From: an uncultured Cellvibrio sp.
Lineage (GTDB): Bacteria > Pseudomonadota > Gammaproteobacteria > Pseudomonadales > Cellvibrionaceae
Direction of reading: 5' to 3'
Assembly (NCBI GenBank): GCA_946886255.1
Contig: CAMPIG010000002.1
Coordinates: 1 to 59,428 of the forward strand
Length of the DNA: 59,428 nt
Numbering within the stretch: position 1 is the stretch's first letter; every line of letters begins with the position of its first letter. This document shows positions 1 through 10,700 of the stretch, one piece after another. Position numbers and translations under genes: made by a program. The notes below the pieces were generated by a model that saw only the letters and a program-made list of their open reading frames with translations, did not search any database and was not told the origin of the DNA.

Positions 1-670
1 TAACGATCAGGTTTTCCAATAAATCTGAGGGAATGACATCCAGCGCAACAGCGCGACGATCATTATCTGGCGAAGGAACATTAACACCGTTAATAGTCAC
101 GGCGTTGAAGTCCGGACCAAGCCCTCTCACACGTACGTAACGACCTTCGCCCTGGTCCCGCTCAATCGACAAACCCGGTAGCCGTTGCAAGGCTTCCGAG
201 ACATTGGTATCAGGGAATTGACCAATCGCATCCGCCGATACGGCGGTAATAATATTGTCTGCTGTACGCTGACGGTTGAGCGCCTTATTAATACCGGCCG
301 CCTGACCGATGACAATGATATTTTCAATATCCAGATTGGACGGTGCGATAGCAAAATCCGCAACCGTCGGTTTGTTGTCTTCTACCACCAGTGTACGACG
401 AATGCTTTTAGCACCGATATAATTTACCACTAAGGTATAGGTGCCCGGTTGTATGCCGGCAAAGATAAAGCGCCCATCGCGCTGGCTCAATGTTTCAAGA
501 TTTAACTCTTCGATACGCACCTGCCCACCCTGCAAAGCAACATCTTTAGCTGATGCGGTTAACCGCCCTTCTATACGGCCATCAGCATGTGCTACGCCAA
601 CCATTCCCATACCTGCAACAGCCAAAGCTAACACGGCTGGCCGAAATAAATTTTTTTTCTGCGTTTTCAC
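1..670 (-). CDS. TonB-dependent receptor, N-terminal part (runs off window)
   Basis: Outer-membrane TonB-dependent receptor; only about the first 223 residues are in the window, and the gene continues beyond base 1. A signal peptide ending near AHA is followed by a carboxypeptidase-regulatory-like beta-sandwich (about residues 30-100, with GRIEGRL and a PGTYTLVV strand), then a plug domain with IGQFPDTNVSEALQRLPG and VRVRGLGPDFNAVTINGV. These motifs are typical of the large TBDR subfamily of Xanthomonas, Caulobacter and Cellvibrio that imports plant-derived oligosaccharides. The start is chosen as GTG at 670, because GGGGAG lies seven bases upstream; ATG at 685 in the same frame is the alternative. 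Substrate unknown. It is divergent from the GGDEF gene. Confidence 0.85.
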   Translation of the reverse strand, partial: MKTQKKNLFRPAVLALAVAGMGMVGVAHADGRIEGRLTASAKDVALQGGQVRIEELNLETLSQRDGRFIFAGIQPGTYTLVVNYIGAKSIRRTLVVEDNKPTVADFAIAPSNLDIENIIVIGQAAGINKALNRQRTADNIITAVSADAIGQFPDTNVSEALQRLPGLSIERDQGEGRYVRVRGLGPDFNAVTINGVNVPSPDNDRRAVALDVIPSDLLENLIV

Positions 671-1088
671 AAACCTGCTCCCCATCTTTGAAAATTGTGT
701 GCGCCTGAAGAAGACCGTTGAAACGGATGACGCCACGCTAGGGAAGAGATATGACACTTGGATGACGGTCGATAGCACTTAACGGCAAACAACCCCTTGA
801 GAGGGCTGATGTCGGGATGCATTGAACTGATATGACTCTTGCAAAATTTCATAACGGTTTTTTTTGCAAGCGTTTTTCGCAGAACCTCACAGCTATCTGT
901 GGTTTCTCACTTAGAAATTCCCCAGCCCTATAAAAAGCCAAGCAGAGATTTAGGAATTAAAGAAAATATACTGAGCTTAAATGCCTGCGCAACGAAATCT
1001 ATGCGTGTCATTGTTTTGTCATGTAACCCTGTTAAAGCTGCGCAACCAAGCTTCACGCAAGAAGCCCCACGTTAAATGGAACAACACC
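671..1088. other. Intergenic region between TBDR and GGDEF gene
   Basis: About 420 bases between divergent genes. It must hold both promoters, but I see no convincing -35/-10 pair, RNA gene or repeat. Short open frames here have no protein-like features. An in-frame ATG at 981 would extend the GGDEF protein, but the added residues look non-coding. Confidence 0.5.
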
Positions 1089-2006
1089 ATGCTTGCATTG
1101 CATAAATGGAAAATCCTGCTCATTCTTGTTGCAGCTAATCTCTTGTTGCTCGCCTGTTTAAGTGCCGGTGACATTAAAGCGTGGGGTGAGATCAATTGGC
1201 TCGACATTCTCGGTGAAGGCGGTGTATCACTGCTGTCGCTGGTGTGGTTGCTGCTGATTCTGCACAGTCGCCCAGCGGGCCGGGTAACCAACTTTTTTGC
1301 GCTCGGTTTAGCGGGTGTTTTTCTCGCTAGCTTTCAGGATGCACTGGATGAAGTTATCCAGATTCCGGACGGCGTCAGTTTTGACCAATGGGTAGAATCC
1401 GGTTTAATGCCTGTGGGTTTATTACTGCTGACTTATGGCATTTATCATTGGCATAAAGAACAACTACAGATTAACGAACACCTGCGTAAGCGTGAGCGTT
1501 TGTTTCGCGAACACCGCATCCAGGACCCGGTAACCCATTTGGGCAGCGCAGAGTATTTGCGTCGCCAATTACGTATGGAATTAGTCCATCATCACCAGCA
1601 ACGGCAACCTTTATCGTTACTGCTGTTGGACATCGATAACTTCGCATACCTCAATCGCCGTTACGGCAGTGATGAAGGCGATCGGTTGTTGCAGGAGTTG
1701 GCTGAGTTGATCCTGTTAAATCTGCGCCGCTGTGATTTGTTATGTCGTTATGCGGGGGATCGATTTGCCATCGTGCTGCCCAACACCGGAGAGACCATGG
1801 CACAGATGATCGCGCAGGAACTGGCTAATGCGGTACGTCATTTTGCCTTCAAGACCAGTCGTCAAGGCGAGAGTGTTTTCCACTCCGTCAGTATCGGCGT
1901 CGCGCTGGCATTGGATGACTCAGCAGAACATTTACTCGCGCGCGCGAATCAGGCACTGCTACATGCCAAGGAAAAACAGGAACGCGATATCTGTCTCGCC
2001 GCATGA
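1089..2006 (+). CDS. Membrane GGDEF-domain protein with degenerate active site
   Basis: 305-residue protein: four hydrophobic segments in the first ~130 residues (KILLILVAANLLLLACL, a second around VSLLSLVWLLLIL, a third around ALGLAGVFLASF, a fourth around GLLLLTYGIYHW), then a GGDEF domain to the C-terminus. GGDEF domains make cyclic-di-GMP. Here the signature reads AGDRF, so the metal-binding Glu is replaced by Arg, while the inhibitory-site RxxD (RRCD) is intact exactly five residues upstream. It may therefore bind c-di-GMP as an effector rather than make it. ATG 1089 is chosen because it gives a clean N-terminal membrane segment; ATG 981 is possible. The AraC gene follows after 10 bases, suggesting co-transcription. 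Confidence 0.85.
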   Translation: MLALHKWKILLILVAANLLLLACLSAGDIKAWGEINWLDILGEGGVSLLSLVWLLLILHSRPAGRVTNFFALGLAGVFLASFQDALDEVIQIPDGVSFDQWVESGLMPVGLLLLTYGIYHWHKEQLQINEHLRKRERLFREHRIQDPVTHLGSAEYLRRQLRMELVHHHQQRQPLSLLLLDIDNFAYLNRRYGSDEGDRLLQELAELILLNLRRCDLLCRYAGDRFAIVLPNTGETMAQMIAQELANAVRHFAFKTSRQGESVFHSVSIGVALALDDSAEHLLARANQALLHAKEKQERDICLAA

Positions 2007-2016
2007 GGACTGCAAT

Positions 2017-3039
2017 ATGAAGCCCTGGTACGAACGAGATACGCCTTGCATCCTCGCGCATCAACAACCCGCAACGCTGATCGATATGGCCCTTAGTCGG
2101 GGCATCGACAGCCATAAATTATTGCGTGGCACCGGCTTCTTTTATGAAGATATTCTGGCGGGTAATCTTCATATTGCCCCCGCACAATACTATCAACTAA
2201 TCACCAACGCGCGCCGTTTGCTTGCGGGCGATGACATCAGTTTTTTGCTGGGGCATCGCCTCTTTCCGGGAAATTGCGGTGCTGCCAGTGCAGCACTTTT
2301 GAACGCGAGAAATCTGCAACAGGCGCTGGAATTGTTAGTTCGCTACCGCTTACTGCTTACACCACTCATTGCACCGCGCTTGCATTATGATGCAGATTTT
2401 CTCTACATCTATTGGCAAGACACCTGCGGCGCGGACAGTGAGTGGTCGTTTTTAAGCGAGATGGTGACAACGGCGCTCGCCTCCCTGAGCCGTTGGTTAA
2501 GTGATCGCAGCCTCCCCTGGCGATTTTATTTTTCTCATCATCAACCTCGTCACATTGAGCAGTACCAGGTACATCTGGGTGAAGATATAACCTTCGACAG
2601 CCATATGGATGCCATGGTGATCGCCCGGGAATACCTGCATATACCTTGGGCCAATGCGTCACCCAGTGCCGCCATCGTCGCTCAGCGGGAAGCCAATATG
2701 CAGCTGGCCAATATCGGTCTGGACGGCGGATTCCTGGAACGTGTTTACCAGCATCTGCTACACAACATTCAACGCCCCACCCATCTCGATCAGGTGGCGG
2801 CAGACTTTGCCATGAGCAGCGCAACGCTCAAGCGCAAACTGAGTAAACATCACAGTCATTTCCAGGCGCAATATGACCTGATGCGTAAATGCCTTGCGCT
2901 GTACCTGATCAACCGCCAAGGCTGGAGCAACGAGCAAGTAGCCAGTTACCTCCACTTCCACGACGCCAATAACCTGAGGCGCGCCTTCAAGCGCTGGACC
3001 GGCGTCACGCCGGCTATGCTTAAAGCCTTCACCCCTTAA
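2017..3039 (+). CDS. AraC-family transcriptional regulator (AraC/OruR type)
   Basis: 340-residue cytoplasmic regulator. The N-terminal ~190 residues match the 'arabinose-binding' type sensor domain (a GIDSHKLLRGTGF start and a stretch around AASAALLNARNLQQALELL). The C-terminal ~85 residues are two helix-turn-helix motifs (DQVAADFAMSSATLKRKLS, then EQVASYLHFHDANNLRRAFK and the closing RWTGVTPA). The start at ATG 2017 is supported by TGAGGAC seven bases upstream; a longer in-frame extension reads back through the GGDEF gene. Ligand and targets are unknown; likely candidates are the GGDEF gene or the oxidoreductase downstream. Confidence 0.85.
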   Translation: MKPWYERDTPCILAHQQPATLIDMALSRGIDSHKLLRGTGFFYEDILAGNLHIAPAQYYQLITNARRLLAGDDISFLLGHRLFPGNCGAASAALLNARNLQQALELLVRYRLLLTPLIAPRLHYDADFLYIYWQDTCGADSEWSFLSEMVTTALASLSRWLSDRSLPWRFYFSHHQPRHIEQYQVHLGEDITFDSHMDAMVIAREYLHIPWANASPSAAIVAQREANMQLANIGLDGGFLERVYQHLLHNIQRPTHLDQVAADFAMSSATLKRKLSKHHSHFQAQYDLMRKCLALYLINRQGWSNEQVASYLHFHDANNLRRAFKRWTGVTPAMLKAFTP

Positions 3040-3178
3040 TAGCCGCACTTTACATCCAGCAGCAGCTGAATTACCTTGCAGGTCTCACCGAACTGTATAT
3101 TCATATTCAATATATTTGATTCGGAAACCGCTTTTACTGGCCGTTATTTGGCCCACCCGCTTTTATCAGTGAGATCGC

Positions 3179-4174
3179 ATGCAAAAATTACGCTGGGGCG
3201 TGCTTAGCACGGCCAAAATCGGACGCACTAAAGTCATTCCTGCCATTCAATCCTCCCTTCACGGCGACGTCGTTGCCATCTGCTCTCGCGATGCGACCGT
3301 TGCACAGCAGGTTGCGGATGAACTGGGCATCGCCCGCGCCCACAGTAGCTATGAAGCGCTGCTGGCCGATCCCGAGGTGGATGCCATCTACAACCCGTTA
3401 CCCAACCATTTGCATGTGCCCTGGTCAATCAAGGCATTGGAAGCAGGCAAACATGTGTTGTGTGAAAAGCCGCTGGGCCTGAATGCAACCGATGTACAAC
3501 CCCTGCTGGATGCCGCAAAACGCTATCCGCATTTAAAAGTCATGGAAGCGTTTATGTACCGCTTTCATCCCCAATGGGACAAGGCCCATGAGCTGGTGAC
3601 CAATGGCAGCATCGGTCAAGTGCGCAGCATCCATTCCCACTTTTCCTACAATAACCGTGAACCGGAAAATATTCGCAACAGCGCGGCCATGGGTGGTGGT
3701 GCGTTAATGGACATCGGGTGCTATTGCATTTCCCTGTCGCGCTACCTGTTTGAGAGCGAACCCTTGCGGGTATTCGGACACATCATGCCCTACCCGGGTT
3801 ATGAGGTGGATTGTTTTGTCTCCGGCATGATGGAGTTTGCGGATGGCACAGCAACCTTTACCGCATCGACTAAAATTGAAGGGTTGCAATTTATGGAAGC
3901 CAGCGGCGAAGAGGGCAGCGTATTTATTCCCGTTCCGTTTAGCCCGATTGCTGATACCGCCACAAAAGTCATCCTCAAGCGCGACCAACAACACGAAGAA
4001 CTTGTGATAGCGCCCTGCGATCACTATCGCAACATGGCGGATGCTTTTGCTGAAAGTGTTTTCAATCAACAACCTGTCCCGACGCCGCTGAGCGACGCCC
4101 TGGCGAATATGAAGATTATTGACGCTATCTTCGCCAGCGCAGCCAAAGAGAGCTGGGTCACTCTGGACTGGTAA
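3179..4174 (+). CDS. Gfo/Idh/MocA-family NAD(P)-dependent oxidoreductase
   Basis: 331 residues, full length for the family. N-terminal Rossmann fold (RWGVLSTAKIGRTKVIPAI) with the EKPLGLNA signature near residue 98 and, in the C-terminal substrate domain, the GGGALMDIGCYCISLSRYL stretch containing the catalytic-type Asp/Tyr positions. Such enzymes oxidise or reduce sugars, inositols and sugar derivatives in the cytoplasm; the exact substrate cannot be read from sequence. It is closest in style to the glucose-fructose oxidoreductase / D-xylose dehydrogenase-like branch. It lies 139 bases after the AraC gene in the same direction, so control by that regulator is possible. Confidence 0.88.
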   Translation: MQKLRWGVLSTAKIGRTKVIPAIQSSLHGDVVAICSRDATVAQQVADELGIARAHSSYEALLADPEVDAIYNPLPNHLHVPWSIKALEAGKHVLCEKPLGLNATDVQPLLDAAKRYPHLKVMEAFMYRFHPQWDKAHELVTNGSIGQVRSIHSHFSYNNREPENIRNSAAMGGGALMDIGCYCISLSRYLFESEPLRVFGHIMPYPGYEVDCFVSGMMEFADGTATFTASTKIEGLQFMEASGEEGSVFIPVPFSPIADTATKVILKRDQQHEELVIAPCDHYRNMADAFAESVFNQQPVPTPLSDALANMKIIDAIFASAAKESWVTLDW

Positions 4175-4290
4175 CAAAATTTTTTTTCAAGCGCCCGGCA
4201 GCGCGCTATGCTTAAAAATAATTAATAACGTGAAGATAGTTTGCTTGGGGTTTTACCGTTTTCATTATCGGCATCAAGAGGTTAGGCGAC

Positions 4291-5658
4291 GTGGATAACA
4301 TTGGCTCTGCAAGCAACGATTCTTCAAAAGGTGAGATAGCACAACACTCGGCGGAGGAAAACCGAATACCCAAAATTGTCGTCGTCGGTGGTGGCGCCGG
4401 CGGCCTGGAACTTGCGACAAAGCTTGGGAAAAAATTTGGCAAAAAGAAACAGGCGGAAATCGTATTAATCGATCGCAGTACCACCCATTTATGGAAGCCC
4501 TTGTTACACGAGCTGGCCGTAGGCACCATGGATGAAGGTGTCGATGCGGTCAGCTATCGCGGTCATGCCATCGCCAATTATTTTCACTTTCGCGTTGGCA
4601 ACATGACCGGCATTGATCGAGAAGCGCGCCAGGTGATCCTTGCACCCATGCGCGATGAAGATGGAGTCGAGTTTTTGCCCTCCACACGTATCAATTACGA
4701 TTATCTGGTGGTTGCGCTGGGTTCGATATCCAACGACTTCAATACGCCGGGCGTCAAGGAGCACTGCATTTTTCTCGATAGCCCGACGCAGGCACACCGT
4801 TTTCGCAATAAATTACTCAATGCATTTTTACGCATCCAGCGCTTACCGGAAAACCACGATAACGTGCGCATCGCTATCGTCGGTGGCGGAGCTACCGGTG
4901 TCGAATTATCGGCGGAGCTCCATCACGCGGTAGCGGAATTTCACAACTACGGTTTTAGCGCTGTGTCCAATGAACAATTAAAAGTCACGTTGGTTGAAGC
5001 CGGGCCAAGAATTTTGCCCGCACTGCCCGAACGGATTTCTACCGCCGCCCATAAGGAACTTATCACCATTGGTGTCGATGTGAAGCTCAATACCACCATC
5101 ACCGCCGCCACCGGCCACAGCCTGGAAACCAAGGAAGGAGAAGCCATCGAGGCAGATTTGTTTGTATGGGCAGCCGGCATCAAAGTACCTGACTTTATGA
5201 AAGATATTGGCGGGCTGGAAACCAACCGGATTAATCAACTCCATGTAAACGAATTTCTGCAAACCACGCGGGACCCCAATATTTTTGCTATCGGTGATTG
5301 CGCGCAGTTTATCCAACCCGACGGCAAACGCGTCCCACCCCGCGCGCAAGCTGCACATCAAATGGCCAGTACCTGCTATAAAAATCTGGTGGCTTTACTC
5401 AATAATAAACCGTTGCAAGTTTACGTTTACAAAGATCATGGTTCTCTGATTTCGTTATCCAATTATTCTACCGTCGGCAATCTGATGGGCAATTTGAGCA
5501 GTGGCAGTTTGTTTATTGAAGGACATCTGGCACGGTTTGTTTATGTATCACTGTATCGGATGCACCAGGTCGCGATTCATGGGTTGATAAAAACCGGACT
5601 GGTGATGCTGGCCAACCGAATCAACCGCTGGTTGAGGCCACGCTTGAAATTGCATTGA
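4291..5658 (+). CDS. ndh: Type II NADH dehydrogenase (NDH-2-like)
   Basis: 455-residue flavoprotein that passes electrons from NADH to quinone without pumping protons, peripheral on the inner membrane. Two dinucleotide-binding folds are visible: FAD-binding [17 protein letters not shown] near residue 30 and NAD-binding [17 protein letters not shown] near residue 190. The FAD-closing motif FAIGDCAQF and the following [11 protein letters not shown] are also present. The C-terminal ~60 residues ([16 protein letters not shown], then basic and hydrophobic residues) form the membrane-association region. The start is GTG at 4291 with AGAGG about nine bases upstream. The ~30-residue acidic N-terminal extension before the FAD fold is slightly longer than in E. 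coli Ndh. Confidence 0.88.
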   Translation: MDNIGSASNDSSKGEIAQHSAEENRIPKIVVVGGGAGGLELATKLGKKFGKKKQAEIVLIDRSTTHLWKPLLHELAVGTMDEGVDAVSYRGHAIANYFHFRVGNMTGIDREARQVILAPMRDEDGVEFLPSTRINYDYLVVALGSISNDFNTPGVKEHCIFLDSPTQAHRFRNKLLNAFLRIQRLPENHDNVRIAIVGGGATGVELSAELHHAVAEFHNYGFSAVSNEQLKVTLVEAGPRILPALPERISTAAHKELITIGVDVKLNTTITAATGHSLETKEGEAIEADLFVWAAGIKVPDFMKDIGGLETNRINQLHVNEFLQTTRDPNIFAIGDCAQFIQPDGKRVPPRAQAAHQMASTCYKNLVALLNNKPLQVYVYKDHGSLISLSNYSTVGNLMGNLSSGSLFIEGHLARFVYVSLYRMHQVAIHGLIKTGLVMLANRINRWLRPRLKLH

Positions 5659-5689
5659 TAAAAAATATGTAGTGCGGAGAACAGGGATG

Positions 5690-6415
5690 TTATCCGACAA
5701 TATTATCCACCCGCTTTATATTCGCCAGCCGCTGATGCAACTCTCCAATCATCGGCGCACAACAGCCCCGCGTCGCCAGATAGTGCAGATTAAATAACGC
5801 GAAATAATCCAGCATGATTTCACTTTGCTGCGGTTCATCAGCTACTTGCAAGCACAAAGCTGCTGCTTCAAAGGTCGACAGATAATGATCCTGATGGGAT
5901 TTCCTCACCGCGTAACTGCGCAACAAGGTCTCCGGCAAACGCAGCACCGGCACCTGATCCAGCCAGCGGCTTAAATGAAACATTCTGCTGCTCTGCTTCC
6001 AGGTACCATCCAATAAAATAAATGTCGGCAATTTATCGCTCACCGGAATCGCCGAATAAACTGCCTTCGTTTCACTGTCCTCAGCTGGATAAATAATGAA
6101 ACATTGACGCGCCGGGTCATTGAGCAGCCGCAACAATTCCGCATCCGGTTCGGTACGACTCCAGGCAAACGCGTGTGTATTATCCGGAAAGATATCCGCA
6201 ATCAAGCGGCCAGTATTGGTAGGTTTAAAGATCTCATCACGATGCATCAAGAGCACAAAATCACAGCGAGACACTGCGGACGGACGCCAGTTGCACAAAC
6301 AAGCAAAACTTGCCAGCTGACAATGCTCACAACGCACAACGGACTTGCCTCGCGCATTGAAATTGCGTGTGGATTCCAGACAACACCGTTGGCGAAGTTG
6401 CTCATATCTGTTCAT
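5690..6415 (-). CDS. DTW-domain protein (tRNA aminocarboxypropyltransferase family)
   Basis: 241-residue cytoplasmic protein. DTW proteins (TapT in E. coli) transfer the 3-amino-3-carboxypropyl group of S-adenosylmethionine to uridine 47 in the variable loop of some tRNAs. Visible marks are the N-terminal Cys cluster (RCEHCQLASFACLCN, likely a metal site) and the signature LLDGTWKQSSRM around residue 140. ATG 6415 is preferred over ATG 6427 because GGAG lies six bases before it. It is convergent with ndh, with stop codons 31 bases apart. Confidence 0.85.
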   Translation of the reverse strand: MNRYEQLRQRCCLESTRNFNARGKSVVRCEHCQLASFACLCNWRPSAVSRCDFVLLMHRDEIFKPTNTGRLIADIFPDNTHAFAWSRTEPDAELLRLLNDPARQCFIIYPAEDSETKAVYSAIPVSDKLPTFILLDGTWKQSSRMFHLSRWLDQVPVLRLPETLLRSYAVRKSHQDHYLSTFEAAALCLQVADEPQQSEIMLDYFALFNLHYLATRGCCAPMIGELHQRLANIKRVDNIVG

Positions 6416-6474
6416 GATATGCTCCATTTGTGTTCACCCTAAGTACTCGTTGTTGTGGGGATAACAGACACAAA

Positions 6475-6497
6475 AAAGCCCGATATCTGGGGGCTTT
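6475..6497 (-). terminator. Intrinsic terminator, minus strand
   Basis: Inverted repeat AAAGCCC / GGGCTTT with a nine-base loop, followed on the minus strand by a run of T. It would end transcripts coming from the SDR/RND operon and the ketosynthase remnant, and separates them from the DTW gene. Confidence 0.65.
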
Positions 6498-6629
6498 ATC
6501 AGGCTTTACAGGACGGAGTATAAACAAAAAAACGGGAATTACGCAGAGTCTCGGATGAACCTGGACATCATCGTACCGTAAGATCTCGGAATCATTTAAA
6601 TAACTTAAAGGATTGTGGAATTTTGTTGA

Positions 6630-6868
6630 TTAACAGAATATCCAGCGCCTAAACAATACACTGGCATTAACACCACCAAATCCGAAAACCATTAGACAGT
6701 GCATAGGTAATTGGCGTAGGTCGCGCATTCGGGCCGACTAAATCCAGTCCGCTCGCCAGTTCAGCTGGATTAACGATATTTAGCGTAGGCGGTACAATTT
6801 GGTCGCGCAATGCCAGTACGGTGAAGATAGCTTCTATACCTCCCGCCGCTCCGAGTAGATGCCCAAAA
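6630..6868 (-). pseudogene. C-terminal remnant of a beta-ketoacyl-ACP synthase (frameshifted)
   Basis: About 75 codons that read as the end of a FabF/FabB-type ketosynthase: GHLLGAAGGIEA (containing an active-site His), then LRDQIVPPTLN, PNARPTPITYALSNG, and after a +1 frameshift FGFGGVNASVLF and a stop. The frameshift falls in a run of T between ALSNG and FGFGG. There is no start codon, no N-terminal two thirds and no nucleophile Cys region, so it is a dead fragment. It begins directly after the stop codon of the SDR gene, which points to a deletion that removed the rest of the ketosynthase. The remaining bases between 6498 and 6629 show nothing recognisable. Confidence 0.8.
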
Positions 6869-6876
6869 AAAGAGGA

Positions 6877-7683
6877 TCAACCCAAGCCAAAGGTTTTGCG
6901 CAAACTCGCATCTACAGGATTCGCTGGCATAAATCGCCGCAACTTGCTCAACAAGGATGCCTGTCCTGTGGGTGTGCGGCGCATACGCCAGCCACTGAGT
7001 GCAGCATCAACAATGGTGTTGGCGACATTGTCGGGTTCAGGTGCCGCTTTTGCATGGCCGACAATCGCTTTGGTTGCAAGATTGCGCTCAGGGTCATAAG
7101 CCGGAATTAATCCCGCTGCTTGCGATGCGTTGATATCCAGATTGGTTTTGGTAAAAGACGGCTCGACGAGTGTTACGCGAATTCCAAATTGACGCACCTC
7201 GTGATCAAGCGTTTCTGAAAGCCCTTCTACTGCATGTTTGGTCGCCGAATAAACGCCCATATAGGGCGCAGGAAGGAACCCGAGCACTGAACTGATGTTG
7301 ATGATTCTTCCTGCGCGCTGTGCCCGCATGTGTGGCAGCACCGCTTGGGCGGTACGCAAAATACTCAACACATTGGTATCAAACAATGATGCTGCCTCGG
7401 CAACTAAGGTCTCTTCCACAGCCCCAATTATTGTTCCACCAGCATTGTTAACCAACACATCAATACGCTTGGCACGCTCAATCATCAACTCCACCGCGTG
7501 GCGCACCGATTCATCATGGGTGACATCCATTTCAATCAGTTCGACACCGGGAATCGGCAGCGTTTTCTTCAGGTTGCGCACGCTGCCAAACACTCTACAA
7601 CCTTGCAACACAAACTTTTCAGCCGTGGCGCGTCCAATACCGGACGAGACACCAGTCACTAACACAACTGTTGATTTCGACAT
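6877..7683 (-). CDS. Short-chain dehydrogenase/reductase
   Basis: 268-residue classical SDR. Cofactor-binding TGVSSGIGRA at the N-terminus, NNAG near residue 85, catalytic Ser in NISSVLG and the YSATK catalytic Tyr/Lys pair near residue 150. The start at ATG 7683 is set by AGAGGAAAG seven bases upstream. It follows the RND permease gene by 41 bases on the same strand, so it is probably the third gene of the adaptor-permease-SDR operon under TetR control. Substrate unknown; it might modify a compound that the pump exports, but that is inference. The C-terminus ends where a ketosynthase fragment begins, so its 3' end may mark a deletion junction. Confidence 0.85.
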   Translation of the reverse strand: MSKSTVVLVTGVSSGIGRATAEKFVLQGCRVFGSVRNLKKTLPIPGVELIEMDVTHDESVRHAVELMIERAKRIDVLVNNAGGTIIGAVEETLVAEAASLFDTNVLSILRTAQAVLPHMRAQRAGRIINISSVLGFLPAPYMGVYSATKHAVEGLSETLDHEVRQFGIRVTLVEPSFTKTNLDINASQAAGLIPAYDPERNLATKAIVGHAKAAPEPDNVANTIVDAALSGWRMRRTPTGQASLLSKLRRFMPANPVDASLRKTFGLG

Positions 7684-7723
7684 ACGCTTTCCTCTAGAAA
7701 ATAGTGGCAAAAAAATACAGGGA

Positions 7724-10700
7724 TCAGTGACCGCGAGCAGGACTGATCCTGAACCAAATGGAATACATCGCTGGCAAAAACATGAGCGTCAGCAGCGTAC
7801 CCGCGAGGGTGCCGCCAATCAGTGTGTAAGCCAGGGTTCCCCAAAATACCGAGTGAGTGAGCGGGATAAACGCAAAAATTGCGGCCAACGCAGTCAATAT
7901 AACTGGGCGAGCGCGTTGCACCGTGGCTTCAACTACAGCCTGGAAAGGTGCAAGACCGGCCTGCTCGTTGTGGTGGATCTGCCCGATCAATATGAGCGTG
8001 TTGCGCATAAGGATGCCTGACAGGGCAATCAACCCCACCAGCGCATTGATGCCAAAGGGCTGTTGGAACAACAGTAAAATGGGCACCACCCCGATCAGCC
8101 CCAACGGGCTGGTCAGGAACACCATCACCATGGCTGCGATGGAGCGCACCTGCAAGATAATGATCAGCAGAGTCACCGCGAGCATGATGGGGAAGATGGG
8201 CAGCATGGCGACCGTCGCCTTGCCTGATTCCTCGATAGAACCCGCCTCGTCAATGCGATAACCGGCTGGCAGTTTTTCAATCAGCGGTTGTAACTCTTGA
8301 GTGATGACGGCAGAGACATCCGGCGGCTGTAAGCCCTCGGCAATATCGCCGCGCACGGTAATGGTTGGTACACGATCGCGCCGACGCATAACCGGCTCTT
8401 CCATACGCACCTCGACCTCGCCGATTTGCGATAGAGGGATTTTTTGCCCTTGGTTACCCACCAGGGTGAAATCGCTGATCCTGGCCGGATCCAGCCGGAT
8501 GTCGCCAGCAGCGCGCGCCACCACTTGCACTGTGCGAATGTTCTCGCGCACCAATGTGATAGGAATTCCCGTTAACAGGAATTGCAACTGCTGCGCCACG
8601 GAATTCGAACTCAGCCCCAGCGCCTGGAGTCGATCCTGATCCAAAGTGAAATGCAGTGTTGGCGTACGTGTCCCCCAATCAGTATTGACCGTGCGCATCA
8701 TGGGGTTAGCCACCATGATTCGTTCCACCTCAGCAGCGATTTTTCGCAACTGATCGGTATCAGGTCCATTCACCCGGTAGGCCACCGGAAAAGGAGAGTA
8801 GGGGCCAAATACCAATTGGGTTACCCTCAAGCGTGCTTCGGGGGCCAACCCATCGGCAATTGCCTGTCGCAAGCGATGTTTCAATACCTCCCGTTGGTCC
8901 TGGTTATCCGTGCGCACCACAATCTTGGCGAAAGATGGATCAGGCAACTCAGGTCCCATCGAGAAATAAAAACGCGGTGCCCCTTGCCCGATATAGGCGG
9001 TGACAATCCGGGCTTCTTTTTGTTGGGATAACCAAGTTTCGACTTTGGCAGTGGCCTCACTGGTTTGGGTAATCGCCGTGCCATAGGGCATTTGCACCTC
9101 AATTAATACTTCGGGGCGATCAGAAATCGGAAAGAACTGCTTTTTAACCAACGCCATGCCCAGCACCGCCAGCACAAAAAGACCAACGACCGAACCGGCA
9201 ACCAGCCATTTCTGCGCGATAATCTGCTCCAGCAGTGCGCGAAAGCGGTTATAGCGTGGTGTGTTGTAAATCGCCTCGTGACCACCTGCAACCTTACTGG
9301 TTTCAGGCAACATTTTTACCCCGAGATAGGGCGTGAAAATCACCGCAACAACCCAGGAAGCAATCAAGGCTATGCCGACAATCCAGAACATATTGCTGGT
9401 GTATTCGCCGGCAGTAGAGCGAGCAAAACCGTTTGGCATAAAACCTACGGCAGTGACCAAGGTGCCCGACAGCATAGGTGCCGCCGTGTGGCTCCAGGCA
9501 TAGGCGGAAGCAGCGACGCGACTGAAACCTTCCTCCATTTTTACTACCATCATTTCGATGGCGATAATGGCGTCATCTACCAATAATCCCAGCGCCAGGA
9601 TCAGCGACCCGAGGGTGATGCGGTCGAAGTTTTTACCCGTCGCCAGCATCACCACAAAAACAACCGCCAGTGTCAGCGGTACGGCGGCGGCAACGACAAT
9701 GCCTACCCTCCAGCCCATACTCAGGAAACTGACCAACATGACCACCAGCAGAGCGGCAAAAAACTTCAGCATAAATTCGTCTACCGACGAGCTGATATTG
9801 ACGGCCTGATCGGTGACTTTGGTCAAGCTTATGCCCACGGGTAAGTCGGCATTAATCGCCGCCATTTCGTCGTCCAGGGCTTCACCCAAATCAAGCCCGT
9901 TCCAGCCATCGCGCATCACGATACCTAACAAAAGTGCTGGTTCACCGCCGTTGCGGATCAGGAAGGTGGCCGGGTCTTCGTAGCCACGTTTCACTGTGGC
10001 GACGTCGGCGAGTTTGAGTGTGCGCCCCTGTGTGACTACGGGCGTGTCGCGAATTTTTTGTAATTCGTCAAAGGCGCCCTCGAGGCGAATAAAGACCTCT
10101 GGGCCTCCGGTTTCGATTGAGCCGGCTGGAGTCAGTGCGTTTTGGCTGTTGAGTGCAGTAAACACATCCTGTGGGCTAACACCCAGGGTTGCCAAACGCT
10201 CGTGGGAAAACTCAACGTAGATACGCTCGGGTTGCTCGCCAACAATATTGACCTTCTTTACTCCCGGCACATGTAACAGCCGCTGCCGCAGGGTTTCGGC
10301 GTCGCGCACTAGCAGACGCTGCGATTCAGCTTTTGCTTTTAAGGCAAACAGTGCGAAAGTCACATCGGCATATTCGTCGTTGACCATGGGGCCAATCACC
10401 CCGGCGGGCAACCTGCTCGCCTCATCGCTGATTTTCTTGCGCGCTTGATAAAACTCCTCCTGAACCTCTGACGGAGGGGTGCTGTCGAGGAGGGTCAGAG
10501 TGGTAAATGCCAAACCGGGTCGAGTGTAGGTTTCGCTGCGATCGTACCAGCGTAGCTCTTGCAGGCGCTTTTCGATTTTCTCAGCGACCTGATCCTGCAT
10601 TTCCTGCGGAGTTGCACCCGGCCATGCGGTGATGATAGTCATCACCTTTACGGTAAAAGCCGGGTCTTCGGCGCGCCCCAACTTTAGAAATGAAATAAGG

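Noticed and set aside
7295..8020. 241-codon open frame on the plus strand
   Set aside because: Antisense to the SDR and RND genes, low-complexity composition and no recognisable domain.
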